This document shows, one piece after another, positions 48,231 through 60,052 of a DNA stretch of 64,000 nucleotides (positions within the stretch are counted from its first letter, which is position 1; every line of letters starts with the position of its first letter). Position numbers and translations under genes: made by a program. Location: the NCBI GenBank assembly GCA_032622095.1, contig CP136061.1:187866369-187930368 (forward strand), read 5' to 3'. The notes below the pieces were generated by a model that saw only the letters and a list, made by a program, of their open reading frames with translations, was not told the origin of the DNA and did not search any database. Origin of the DNA: Siphonodentalium dalli. Taxonomy: Eukaryota; Mollusca; Scaphopoda; Gadilida; Siphonodentaliidae.

Positions 48231-49102
48231 ATATGTTATTAATTGGTTGTTTCCATATTGGCCGAGTTATGAGGCCGATGTCTGTCGTATTGGCCGAAGG
48301 CCAATACGACAGACCGAGGCCTCATAACTCGGCCGATATGGAAACAACCAATTAATAAGTATTTTATTAATTAGCGATGGAGTATTGTGTTGTTCCACAT
48401 GCAGGAAGACAATATTAACATAAATGTATCGTGTTTATTAAAGTAACAATTATTCAAAATTTGCAGCAAATTTTATTCTTGTGAACTTTGGGAACTCTGT
48501 GGGGAACTTGTGGTAGCGACTTCACAATATTGTCTCTTTCTACTTGGCGTTATATTTATATGTATTGTTCCTCCGTGTTCTCTTGCCCAATCTTGGTATA
48601 GTTTCACATCTCCCTTCGCCTTGTATGATGTATTCTTGTTAACACTATCCTTTAAAAAGTTGTCACAATCTTCATTACTGCATGACGGTCATGAATCTGT
48701 TAGGAATTGGATGTGTCAAGTTCTTCGTATCTCCGTGGCGATTCACTTGAAATATCCACTGTTTCCAGTCTGTTCATTTCCTGAGTCGATAATTGTTCTA
48801 ATATCAACTGTAAGATATCTTCCGTAGAACGAACATTTTTTGCCGAGCTAAATACGAGGTTTGCCATGATAAAAGCTAGTACGGATTGCCAATTACCGGA
48901 GAGTTTCACCTGTTAACGTCGCAATCGCGTATGACGTAATTTACGTTACCTTGACTTATTGGCCGCGTTTTTTACTTATTGGCCGACTTTTTGTTACTTA
49001 TTGGCCGCGTTTTCAACTTATTGGCCGACTTTTTGTTACTTATGACGTGGGCAGCGTTTTACTTATTACGGCCGATAACGCGTAGCTAATTAATAACACA
49101 TG
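48231..49102 (-). mobile_element. TIR/foldback element carrying a possible Crypton-like (DUF3504) coding remnant
   Basis: The ends ATATGTTATTAATT and AATTAATAACACAT are inverted (13 of 14). A near-perfect palindrome of about 120 bp (48236-48358) lies at the left end, and TTATTGGCCG words repeat at both ends. The minus strand between them starts with MANLVFSSAKNVRS (ATG at 48867), runs to a stop near 48700, and then in another frame reads DNFLKDSVNKNTSYKAKGDV followed by KLYQDWAREHGG. The NKNTxxKxxxDVxLxxxW pattern resembles the N-terminal core-binding region of Crypton-type tyrosine recombinases and the DUF3504 proteins derived from them. The catalytic domain is absent. Family assignment is tentative. 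Confidence 0.45.
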
Positions 49103-49257
49103 CATTATGTTGTCTGTTAGAATTAGAACTTAAATGCTGTTGCAATATTCTGCAACATGCTATTCATGCAATCATAAAAATTCCAAAGTTCCCGGATGTT
49201 ACATATAGATATATGTTGGCTGAGATTAAATCATTACTTAAAATGGTTGTTTGTTTT

Positions 49258-51440
49258 GTTAGGGATTACGTCGATTTAGCCAAATAGGCCATATCAGGAC
49301 TGAGAGAATATGAATCAAGATTAAGCGAATCAACAGTTACTGTGTATAGACGTAGCCGTGAATTACACTGAACAAGACAAAACATATAATGTACAAATAA
49401 CAGCACAAATTAGAGCGAGAGTCAAAACCATTAAGAAACTGACCATTGTGCAAACACATATAACACAGAATATCAAAACGGATAGCAATACTGCTGTGAG
49501 AAGAGCAAAATATAAAACATTCATGAAATATAATCAGCAAATTAATAATTTGATTTAATAAGGCTTCTACATATCGAAATATGTGGGGTAGCAGACAACC
49601 TCGCCTCCTGAATGATTGCTAAGATATTTATATCTGATGAATCTGGCATGAATCTTAATTAATTCATCAAGTTGACAATCGGGTGGCCGACCCAGTAGGC
49701 AATCCCTCGCCCAATGGTTAGCCCCCATCCACGCACATACATGGGTTCCCTTCCATTGTTGACCATTTCTCGTAAAAATCGTATTAAACTTTGAAGCTGC
49801 AGAGATCAACCTCTGTTTCTGAGAGTCAAAAGACTTGACATACGTTGGACATATTTCTTTTTGAACAATAGGTTCAACTGGCATTGACTGTTTTGGAGGA
49901 AATGTCTCAGCGGCAGACGTTGTATCCATAACCTGCGCCACAGGTTCTGGAACAGGAATAATATCAGTTTCATCAACGTGTGTTGCTACATGTAGTGATA
50001 TACTGACGGATTTGGTTTGACTCTGTGTCTGAGTGCTGGCATCAACACACTTTTTGGTAGACACGATTGATGAGTATGTATCCTGTGGAATGGATGGTCG
50101 AGGACCAACTCTTTTCTTAGCATCTGTATCTGACAGATCTTCTCAGCTTTATATCGTTTAATCTTGAATTCATAGTCCCAAATGGGACATGAACGATCCA
50201 TTGCAGCATGTGAACCTTGGCTGTTTGAACATTTCTTAAGATTCGTACAATCCTTATGATCATGACCCGAAATAGAACACTGTGCGCATATGGTGTCTAC
50301 TTTTACAATGTTCATGACTATGGCCATATCCCTGACATTTAAAACATCGCTATGGGTTTGGAACACATGTGCTTAAACCCATCTTCATATACCCAACCTT
50401 CAATGTCGGTGGATGTTCGCACCGATTGAATGTCAGAAGGTAACTGTTCAAATGATCTGTTTGTCCACCAATTGTTCGTGTAAATCTACGGACTTCCGTA
50501 ACTCCCTGCGGTAGTAACTCAGCGATATCTCTGACTCAGTATAATCAGCTATATCGCGAGTTCTCAACACCGCTATGCCACTGTTCAATGTCTTGTGAGG
50601 AGTAATCAAAACTGGTGGTTGTGCAATAGATGTTAGTTGCACACGAGCGTCAGTTTGATCTTTTCTTGAACATTCGATCAGAAGAGAGCCACTTTGGGCC
50701 CAGTTTTGATCAGTTTGACAGATTTTAATTATCCGGCTGTGCTTTGTAGCGTTTTATCAATCACAAATATAGAATGTCTCTTGTCATTTGGATCAAAACC
50801 ATGTACCAAGACCTCAGCATCAGTGAACTTGTCGAGTGGTCAATCTTACGTTTTTGTTTGTTATGAGTTGCTATATGAAAAGCAAATAATCGACAAGAAG
50901 CCCATCAGCCGCGTCGGACTGCTCTTCGAATTTATGGTTGGGCCAAAGAATGATACATAGCTGAAGCGGTGACCCTTTTAGCCACTGCATATAGCAGCCT
51001 CCCTGTACATCAGCAAAGAGACAGGCGTGAACAGTACGAGATTGAAACACTTAAGAGTCATGAAGACGAAACGCAAACATACATGACGCGACAGCAACAG
51101 CATATATGATAAGCAGAACACACAACTACACCAGAAACACAATATGGCAGAAATGAAATCTGAAACACCGTGGAGAGGCGTGACTAGCCGATTGATTGAT
51201 CCGGATCGACTCAACCACCCGTCTTGAAGAGACGTGGGACTAAAGAGGACCATGAGCTAAGCCGTATCCGCAGGTCGATGCCTCGCGTGATATGGCCGCC
51301 CTTCTACACCCAGGACTCCAAAACCACACCTCACGGGATGCACCCCACGGTAAATAGGGTGCCACATTAGGGAATTCTTACCCCTGGCAGTGGGGCGGTA
51401 AGCCTATTTTACCCCGGGCTGACATGGGGGTTTAAGCATT
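49258..51440 (-). mobile_element. ORF1-only retroelement, copy 3 (best preserved)
   Basis: Minus-strand element with the 5' region at 50950-51440 (homologous to 8240-8330 and 8860-9175), gag-like ORF1 from about 50850 to 49567, and a 3' UTR with the family tail near 49258. ORF1 has a gag-like domain (TFNRCEHPPTLKVGYMKMG) and three zinc knuckles: CFKCQGYGHSHEHC, CAQCSISGHDHKDC and CSNSQGSHAAMDRSC, the last with Ser for one Cys. A basic stretch (KIKRYKAEK) and a Ser/Thr/Pro/Gln-rich tail follow. This is the layout of ORF1 in I/Jockey-type LINEs and would bind RNA in a ribonucleoprotein. Frameshifts near 49990 and 50350-50450 break it. There is no endonuclease or reverse transcriptase. Confidence 0.72.
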
Positions 51441-52379
51441 GAGAAACAACATATTAGAGCTCTAATATTCAACGATGATTTCAATTGTTTCTACTTCTAT
51501 ATATATAATACAATATGTATATATTTGACCAGAGAATAGGAAATTATTATACTCTTAGTTTAAAACAGTATATTTTACCATGGGTTGTGGTAATACAGAA
51601 ATATTGCAGGAAGGTTAGTTGATGCAAAAACACCATTGTCAAGTTTTTAGGATCATATAGGGCCTTAATAGAGTTGTCATTGACCACAGGCTCAGTGCAT
51701 ATGATGTGGGACCACTTAGTAACTACTGGTATATCTACATACATTGGGAAGGTATCTGGGTTGATTAAACTGAAAGCTATAGATAAGAGCTGAGAGGGAC
51801 CTGAACAATATAGTTATATAACACATACATGTACGGTATTATACGTCCACAAGGCTGAACACTCCCAATAGTTTGAATGACAATCAGTGGCATTTGCATG
51901 GAAATCTCCTCTCTACACCAGTATCGACCACTTCAAATTCCTCCAATTTTCAAATCAACTCATTGGGCCGTTTCATTAATAATATATACGGTAAGCCGCG
52001 GCGCCAATAAATCGGGCCGTTTTCTTCAATTTAATATCATATTGGCCCCAACTGACCATAATTATTCAATCATCGATAGCAAAACCTCAATCACGGACCA
52101 CGGGAGACACAAACAACTAGATGGAGAGCATGAACACACAACTCACTAGTTAAATTGACATAATTCACTCATGACTTCATCGTTTTTAAATCACTCCAGA
52201 AATCGCGGTAAATCACAGTAGATTATGTGTATATGTGCATGTCTGTGTGTCCCCCTCTCGCTTTCCAAAACCGCGCTGCTTCACATCTGACCGTCTGAGC
52301 ATCGTATATAGATGCACGAAACGCACCCCGTCTCGAACCAAAACTGCGCCATAATAAATTTCCTATTATGTAAAAAGAA
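51441..52379. other. Intervening intron DNA, nothing recognised
   Basis: No supportable gene or repeat. Confidence 0.45.
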
Positions 52380-52737
52380 AACAAACAGTATATCACCCCT
52401 GTATACTCCCAGCAACTTCTCCAGCACGAGCAACGCTATTACAGTTAAGGGAAAACTGTACGTAATTAACGATCTGGACACAACCAATTTGCTCAATAAA
52501 AGATTTATTTCAATTCATTCTTATCATAATATACCATGTTTCCATTCGTGCTGTAAAACAGAGTTAATTGAATTGGAATCTATTCGGGACGAAATATTGT
52601 TTGCATTAAAATCGCTCAAACTGAATAAAGCACATGGTCGCGGCTATGCCATAACTTATTTGCCAACATTGTTGGTGTTACACTTACTGCATTATACCAT
52701 ATCTCTACTTGATATGAAAAATGTGTTGGTTAGTTAG
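52380..52737 (+). mobile_element. LINE reverse transcriptase N-terminal fragment
   Basis: One open frame reads KGKLYVINDLDTTNLLNKRF and then RDEILFALKSLKLNKAHGRG, matching the start of a non-LTR reverse transcriptase (finger region, block with K.NKA.G.DG). It resembles the same region of the element at 56600-57870 (VNDLSKATLLN, ILEAILSLKPNKAHGHDG), so the two belong to related families. Confidence 0.65.
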
Positions 52738-53089
52738 GATTTTCCCGCAATTTGGAGCAGAAACATTTATTTTTTGCTGAAAAATCGCTCTTTTTCACAA
52801 AACATTTTTTTTAAACATCGCTCCAATGGATATAACAATAATGCCAAATATTTAGTCCATATAGTGTAGTAGTTATCTGACAAACATATGCGGAAAGAAG
52901 TTAAAAGAAATTAAGAACTGTTTGGGGAAAAAAAATGGATTTTAGCTACCCCTCCCCAAGCACGTTTGTGGTCGCAAAATTACACATTTTTGTGAAGAAC
53001 TTTACCAAATTTCACAATTGATCATAATGGGACAAACATGACTCGTTTGCTGAAAATTGGGCCCGGGAACTGCTTAAGTGATTAAGGAC
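52738..53089. other. AT-rich DNA, nothing recognised
   Basis: Several T and A homopolymers. No gene. Confidence 0.4.
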
Positions 53090-54570
53090 GTGTTCAGGTT
53101 TCCAGACCCCAAGTTACAACAACAGCACATTTTCAAATGTTCAAATGAATCATCACTATAGTCTCACCAAGGTTGCAGTTCTCTCAGTTTTATATACCAG
53201 TATATCTAAATGTCATATATTCAGTTCGTTTGGTATTGAACACTTAAAATAGGGTATGTGGTCTCCAAACCATCGAATATGGTCTTTCTGGTTTGCCGTT
53301 CGCTTTTGTAAGGTGTCGCAGACTTTCGAAAACGAGCCAAAGTATCTAAATATTTCCTGATCGAATAACCTTTTATCTACACCCTCTCATAAAACGTATA
53401 CATCATTTTAGTTCGTGGTATGTTCAAGTCTTCAAATATGGTAAGGGGGTCCCAAAAAGTAATAATTCGCCTTTTGTATTTACCAGCCAATTATTGCAAA
53501 GAGTCCCAGACTCCCAGGATTCAGAAACCAAACCAGCCATATAAATTGTTTACTTCCTGATAGATCTGCAATCTGTCACGCAAACAGTTAAAATTGATTT
53601 TTTTGGTCTTTTCCAGCCGCTTTTTGTAAAGTGTCACAGCCTCACAGGCTGTCGGAAACAAACATAGTCTTATATATGGTATTGTGCCTGATATAATAGC
53701 AATTCGGCCGCAACATCGGGTTGATATTGAGAGCATCACCTCTTCAGTATGCTATGTGTTCAAGACTTCAAATAGGGTATGGGTACATAAAACAGTGAAA
53801 ATTTGCCGGCCGCCTGTTGTGAAGTGACACATGCTGCAGGATATCTGGAACCAACACATTCATGGTGTGTATATCCTGATAAAAACTAACCTTTGGTCAA
53901 ACCCAAATTGGTTAATATTGAGAGCATATCATTTCAGCATGTGGTGCCTTCGTGACTTCAAATGTGATATAAATTGTGTACTTCCTTACACAACTACCCA
54001 TTGGCCATACACTGAGTTAATACTGAAACGATATTTTTTATTTGCCAGCCACGTTTTATAAAGTATCCATGACTATGGGGTACCAACCCGTCTATAACAA
54101 TTGTGTATTTCCTGATAGCAAAGCCATTTGTCCACACCCGTCGTTTGACACTGAGAGCACATCCATTAATTTCGTGATGTGTTCAATAGTTTACATGTGG
54201 TAGGGGGCCTTCAAAATTCGCCTTTATCGTTCGCCATCTGCTTTGTGTAATGTGCCACGTGCTTTCGCGAACCAACCTATCATTAAACATTGCATCTTTT
54301 CTGATAGAACGGACATTCGCCACAATATCGGGGGATTAGACAGTGAATATTATACTTTTTCGTTTGCCACCGGCTTGTTGTAAAGTGGGATATGCCTTCG
54401 GGAACCATCCCATCATAACATATTTGTATTTCCTGATAAAATTCAGTTAACAGTTAAAACTAAGAGCATGACGCTCTAAGTTCGTGTCGTGTTTAAGATT
54501 TCAAGTGGGATATTGCCTCATGATTCGGGGGAACCAAACCACCCACATCAATTGATAACTCCCTGATAGC
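53090..54570. repeat. Satellite array, about 200-bp degenerate units
   Basis: About seven units. Recurring blocks are TGTTCAAGACTTCAAAT, TTTGTAAAGTGTC.CAGACT, ACTTCCTGATAGA, TCCACACCC and TTAATATTGAGAGCATATC. A lone related unit is at 56165-56355. The short open frames inside are not genes. Confidence 0.75.
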
Positions 54571-54571
54571 A

Positions 54572-54600
54572 ACCACAACGCGCCGCAGGCGCGTTGTTGC
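54572..54600. repeat. GC-rich hairpin at array end
   Basis: CAACGCGCC-GCAG-GCGCGTTG, a perfect 9-bp stem with a short loop, lies immediately after the satellite array. Confidence 0.6.
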
Positions 54601-55039
54601 TTTTCAAGTTTAGGCGTGAATGACGTCATTAATTTTTACAATACCATGAAACAGAATTTCGACGCGATGAAAAACGGCGCACAAAAATGGGTTAAAAATC
54701 ACGTGACTTCCGCTCCGCTTTCGCATAGCATCCTGGGAACAATAATTTCCCAAAAGAAATGGTGAAATCACAGAATCGGAAGTGGACCAACGGGATGGTT
54801 ATGAAATTACCAACTTCAGTTTTTCTGAACAATTCCTATGTGATTTAGGCCTATAGATTAGTTTCATTTTGACCAATTTCGTTGGTTAGCTGAACGAAAA
54901 CCAGCGAAGACGTCATGGCATGGTCCATGACGTCATTTACGTCATTTGGCTTTGTGGGCCAGAATCCAGACACATTTGGTCTCTACCGGAAACACTGATT
55001 TCACATCACTAGACTGTAGACGCAATTATATATACGAAG
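54601..55039. other. Intervening DNA rich in TGACGTCA-like words
   Basis: TGACGTCATT, GACGTCATGGC, TGACGTCATTTACGTCATTT and CACGTGAC occur within about 350 bp. These resemble CRE and E-box words and may be an old regulatory or repeat-derived segment. No gene. Confidence 0.35.
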
Positions 55040-55410
55040 TGGCTTTAGCACTGAGGGCTCAAGAACGGCATGCCGCTCTTTAGCGATGAGGGCTAAGGAG
55101 CGGTATACGGCCCTTTATAGTCGGACACTGGAGATCGAGCAGTACGGATGGTAATGTAAGACCGTTCTTTATCGCGCCAGGACCATGTATAGCTAAATAT
55201 TGGTATATACCGATGTACACCACTCCTGTGCCCCGTTCTTTGACGTTTGTCACTGAGTAGCAGTATACCGTTCTTTAGTGGCAGCGCTGAAGAGCGGTGG
55301 GCCCATACCGTTCCTTGGTACCAACCGCTAAAGGGCGGTATAGCCTACCGTTCTTAAGCGTATCAGACCCATAAAGATGAAGAGTGGTATATACCACCAC
55401 TCTTTAGCGT
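55040..55410. repeat. Array of GCTCTTTAGC hairpin units
   Basis: Units alternate in direction: GCCGCTCTTTAGCG, GCTAAGGAGCGGTATA, GCTGAAGAGCGGT, CCGCTAAAGGGCGGTATA, GAAGAGTGGTATATACCACC. The last is a perfect palindrome around TATA. No coding. Confidence 0.65.
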
Positions 55411-56389
55411 ATATAATGTATATTTGACTTTGATAAGTCTTTTAGTCACCAGTACGCAAATCAAACCTTTATTACAACGACACAAATTAATGAGTAACAC
55501 GCATAACACATATACAACTTTTTATATACAATATGCACACAATAAATATGGGATCCTGGATCCCTCCCTACAAACGTGTTGTTTGTTTGTTTGGTTTTCA
55601 TTGTTCCTTTTCTGTTTGTTCTTCTTTTGACCTAGTGTGTATATATAAGATTGTATACTTCATCATGTTTTCAAATGTCCTTTTGACTATCAGTTTGAAT
55701 TTTTGACCTGCAGGCATGAGCTAATTCAGCTGCCTTCCACAATGTATACACTTAAATGCAATAAGAGACGTCTCTAAAGACCATTTTCTAGAAAAAATAC
55801 AGACTGGATTCAAACGAGGGATGTTTTCTATTGACAAGAGCCCATGAAACTGTTCGTGCGAAAGATTTGCCCAGTGATATTTTGGGATAATGCGCTCATG
55901 TAGTCATTTATATTTGTCATAGCTAAACGTGGGAAATTGAGGTGTATGAGTTGCTTTAACGAGAGATGTGGTGGCAGGGTGGTTGTACTGTATAGTGTTC
56001 CGCGAACTTTGGTGAAAATATTCAACATTTTGAAATCCCATGCCGTGACACAGCAACAGTTGGAAACTACGTGTATAGATTGATATTGTTGTGACAGTTT
56101 GATGTATTTGTGTGGTTGCTCCACTACGTGTCACGTGCGATCATATTAGCATTACCTTTCGTTCGCACACTCGGCTAAGTTTGAGAGGATATAACTTCAG
56201 TATATATGTCCCCCAAAAACAATGAGAATTCGCCGCGCTTTTGTAAAGTGTCCCAGACATTCGAGAACTAACCCATTCATAAAAGATGTGTAGTTCTTGA
56301 TATAGCGCCCATTTCTCCACACCTTCGGTTAATATTGGGAGCATATCCTTTTAATTGAAAACGAAAACGAAAACTATAGGTATGTCATA
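55411..56389. other. Intervening DNA with one satellite unit
   Basis: 56165-56355 is an isolated unit of the 53090-54570 satellite (TTTTGTAAAGTGTCCCAGAC, TCCACACCTTCGGTTAATAT, GGGAGCATATCC). The rest has no recognised gene. Confidence 0.5.
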
Positions 56390-58690
56390 TGCACTATCAT
56401 GAAACAGGACACAATCACATTTGTTGAAACACATAAACACCTTGGTCTGGAACTCCAAGCCACCCTGATTAGGAATGAATACCTTAACGGAGATCGCTTG
56501 AGAGTATTTACAAATCTTTAATTCTACCCCTATTTGATTATTCTGATGTGATCTGGTATTGCGATCCCAAATACCCCACGGAGAAGCTCGACCGATTACA
56601 TTGCGACGCCACCAGAACATTAACGATTTTTTGACTATTATGCGAGAAACTAGACCTAGTCGCGTCGTTCTCGTCAGACCGAAAGATAAATACTGGTTTA
56701 ACAGTGAGATTCGGAAACAGCTGAGAAATCGCGATAAACTGAGGAAAAAGGCTATTCATTGCGGAAATTCAATTGATTGGAACACTTTTAAAAAGGCGCG
56801 AAATACCCTGAAAAATATGAAAAAACAGGCACGAAAACAATTTGAAAACAATCTGCAGCATAATCTAACATCAGCAGACTCCCCGAGGTATTTTTTGGAA
56901 AATGGTTAATAATATTCTAAACCGAACCAAAAACGGATCCCTACCCCCCGCTTAAATTACCAACTGGGAACGATTCCTATGAAGTTATTGTCAACGATTT
57001 ATCGAAGGCAACTCTGTTAAATTACAGTTTTATATGCAACTCCGCACTGCCCACCGTCAAACCAAACATTATTAAGGTTGTACCTCCCCCCACTATTAGT
57101 AATGTGCCTGTAAAGACGGACGATATATTGGAAGCTATTTTATCTCTTAAACCTAACAAGGCACACGGTCACGATGGAATAAGTGCAAGAATGCTTCTTG
57201 AAACAAAATATCCCATCGTTCAGCCCCTCAAAATTATTTTCGAATTATGTCTCAAAGAGTGTAAATTCCCCGATGAATGGAAAAAAGCTAATGTGATCCC
57301 AATATTTAAAAATGACGATCGCTCAAATCCTAAGAATTATAAGACCGATCTCTTTACTGCCGACACTGGCGAAAGTTTTTGAAAATGTTGTTCTTAAATA
57401 TCTTTTTAAGCATTTCGAGACCAAAGGCTTCTTTTACGATTTGCAATCGGGTTTTCTTCCTGGGCATTCAACCATTTTCCAACTGTTAGAACTTAACCAT
57501 CCCCATAGCCAGGCCCTCGAGAATAAACTATAAATGTGCTGTATTTTGTGATATATCTATGGCATTCGAGAGGGTCTGGCACGAGGGACTGGTATATAAA
57601 CTTGAGCGATATGAAATTTCCGGACCACTTCTTGCTTTCATTAACGGTTATCTCACAGATCGAAAACAAAGGATGATAGTAAATAACACGTTTTCAGAAT
57701 ATAAAAAGATGCTCGCTGGTGTCCCCCAGGGATATATAATTGGTATATATTAATGATCTCGCTGAAAATATTAAATCTTTCACTAGAATGTATGCGGATG
57801 ATACTTGCCTCACTGCCTCATCTGTAAGTTGCAAAACTTGTGTCTCAATCCCGTTGCATTATTATGCAATAAAATATGTTTACACTAACAGTTAGAGCAT
57901 CTGAATTATCTGGATATAACCGTAGAAAACCAGGAAAATTGTATTTATATTTATGTAACACTGAACACTACAACATAGCATTCTCCCCCTTACAGTCAAA
58001 TTATGGCACACCCGCGGAAATAACAGACGCCGAAACTATAGCAGATTTCAAATATTGTCTCGAACTAAAAGATCGCACCGAAAAAACACCACCATATTTA
58101 TATGCCGGTCGTAGAATGCTCAACGTTACCCATGCCAAGTCGCGTATAAATTCAGTTACATGCGCTCTGATATGTTCCAAAGCTACATATCTGACAGCCC
58201 CCGATGTTATTGTGGAAATCCATGCGAAGATACCTGTCACTACCTCTGGGCGTGCCCCATATTCCGCACCGAACGAATGGAAATGTGCCAAAAACTATAT
58301 CAAGAAGGACTGTTTATTACACATTTAAACGATTTACTTTTCGGAATTCCCGACACCTCGATCAGAAGAAATTCTCTTCAAGACAGTCCATCGATTTATA
58401 ACTACGACTAAAGTATTTGAACCCGACTGTATCACTGTATTTGATAATAGCCACCAAAAACAAAAGAAAATTAGCCAGGAAACCTATTTTGGCACCTCCC
58501 ACCTAAACCACTTACACACTCCCCATTAATGTAAATATGTTTAACCTATTATGATTTTATTTTCTTTAATCACGGCATTTTGTTAAAGTATTATTGTAAA
58601 TCGGGAGAGCAGCTAAGTAAGTTTATGTAACTTGCCTCCATTCCCTTTTGTATCACGCTTGATATGCAAATAAAATATGTTTAAAAATGA
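56390..58690 (+). mobile_element. Scrambled LINE: RT C-terminal piece, linker/RT piece, C-terminal knuckle
   Basis: Segment 1 (56390-56600) encodes a post-catalytic part of a reverse transcriptase (KHLGLELQ, LESIYKSLILPLFDYSDVIW). Segment 2 (56600-57830) returns to an N-terminal position: a basic linker (YWFNSEIRKQLRNRDKLRKK), LSLKPNKAHGHDGIS, a FRPISLLP-like block in shifted frame, PTLAKVFENVV, LAGVPQG and MYADDT, the catalytic box. Segment 3 (57870-58410) jumps to the C-terminus: LRSDMFQSYISDSPRCYCGN..CHYLWACP. A 3' UTR ends near 58690 in CAAATAAAATATG. Frameshifts are frequent and sequence between YADD and the C-terminus is missing, so it is inactive. Confidence 0.75.
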
Positions 58691-59683
58691 GAAGCAGTGG
58701 CAGTAAATTACGATAAAACAAGTCAGCAGTTAAATGTTAACATCAACATTCTTGAAATGTAAAAATAAAATAAATTGGGTTTAACTGAATATAACTGAAT
58801 ATAATATTATAAGAAAATAAAGACTTTAAATTTCAACAGTTTTGTAGAAATGAGTAGCTACCAAAAAATGTAAAAAAATAAATGTATGTTCTTTTCTGAA
58901 TGTGGAATATCTGGCATCAGGACCGACCTGACATATTCCATTTGACATAACTCATAGAATAGGTTTTGGATTGTTGTACTATCTGATCATTGCACGATGG
59001 TCTAAGTTTGATAATGGTCGGAGATATTAGTTGATTATATATCCATTATTTTGCTGAAATATCCTTATATGGCATGTAAACCGACGAGAGTCATCGCCCA
59101 ATGGTATTAGGTCCATGGTTAGTGATATTTTTTTGCAGGTTTGGGGGTGGGTGTGTCCCTAAAATCGCCTAAAAACAGCCACCATGGTGACCATGCGTAT
59201 TTTGTATACTCTGAAGTCGCTTCGTAATTGTTGTTAAATATATGATAAGAGTGACGGATTCAAATAAGTGATTGATTTGGGCAGATTAACATTAGATATG
59301 TCAATACATGTAGACGTTTTGTACAAAAGATGTTTTTTTATGGATACATATTGAGTTTGAAATGGACGGTATATTTTTCCTGTGATAAAGTGCTACCCAT
59401 GTGGCGGTGCTCTCCGCGATGTTTTGCTCAGCGTCTGCTTTCTAAGTTTTTGGAACAGTTTATCCTAGAATTGTGTAACAATCGGCTCAGGCGTTTGTGA
59501 ATTATATATGGTCGTTAAAAGTGGGGAGGTATTCGATTCTGCAATCGTCCCTTTTAACGTATGATATATATAATATATATAGTGATGCATTTTTTAAAGT
59601 GGGGCGCTCGTTTTAAATTTAAATATTTATCACTTTATATTTTCACTCGGTTAAACGACACGCCCCTGGTAGTACGCATATAC
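58691..59683. other. Intron DNA next to gene B exon 1, nothing recognised
   Basis: AT-rich with no supportable exon or repeat. Confidence 0.45.
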
Positions 59684-59689
59684 ACATAC

Positions 59690-59975
59690 CGGCAAATGGA
59701 GTTATATCACTGGCTGGCGACTGTTTTGGACAATCATCATACAGACTTCCCTCTCGGACGCAAGTACGTGCCACTTTCGAGAAAACCGCTCCTTGCTGAC
59801 AACCAGGCATATTCACTTTCATGTTTGAACTGCATATTCTGATTCTATATGCGCGGCAATCGGCATTATGCCTCTCGAAAACGAATGGTCCATTACAGAA
59901 GGTCTGAGCGGCAGACAGTCCAACAGAACACAAAAACATTGCCGAAGCCAAGCAAATACAACGTTGGCGAAACAT
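59690..59975 (-). CDS. Gene B exon 1: secreted chitin-binding (CBM14-like) protein, N-terminus
   Basis: First coding exon of a three-exon minus-strand gene. The ATG (59973-59975) opens a hydrophobic signal peptide of about 24 residues (cleavage likely after SAAQ), then a complete six-cysteine module with Cys at residues 27, 40, 48, 59, 72 and 82. This spacing fits the CBM14/peritrophin-A chitin-binding fold. The exon gives 95 codons plus one base and ends at a GTATGT donor (59684-59689). That phase-1 junction joins exon 2 in frame. The spliced product is 329 residues with four cysteine-rich modules, so it should be secreted and bind chitin or a related polysaccharide outside the cell. Domain family is seen in the spacing; chitin binding is known for the family; the tissue is unknown. 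An upstream 5' UTR exon cannot be excluded. Confidence 0.82.
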
Positions 59976-60016
59976 GATTGCGTAGAATAAAGTGCTACGT
60001 AATTCTCATCACCTTG

Positions 60017-60022
60017 TATATA
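60017..60022 (-). promoter_or_regulatory. Possible TATA box upstream of gene B
   Basis: TATATA on the minus strand about 42 bases before the gene B start codon. If used, the leader would be only about 15 bases, which is short, so this may be chance in AT-rich DNA or the true promoter may lie further upstream behind a 5' UTR intron. Confidence 0.2.
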
Positions 60023-60052
60023 CCCAAAGGTATTTAGACAGGCGGATTTCAC

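Larger units (their letters stand above)
45232..59689 (-). other. Gene B intron 1 (about 14.5 kb)
   Basis: Carries most of the mobile DNA in the right half: LINE fragments at 45410, 52380 and 56390, the MITE at 47281, the AACGTT array, the foldback/Crypton-like element, retroelement copy 3 and two satellite arrays. No further gene B exon is seen, and the exon 1-exon 2 phase join needs none. Confidence 0.7.

Noticed and set aside
48510-48827. 105-codon plus-strand open frame with hydrophobic stretches
   Set aside because: Opposite strand of the Crypton-like remnant, which has a better motif match.
59561-59842. 93-codon plus-strand open frame
   Set aside because: Antisense shadow of gene B exon 1, which has a signal peptide and six conserved cysteines on the minus strand.
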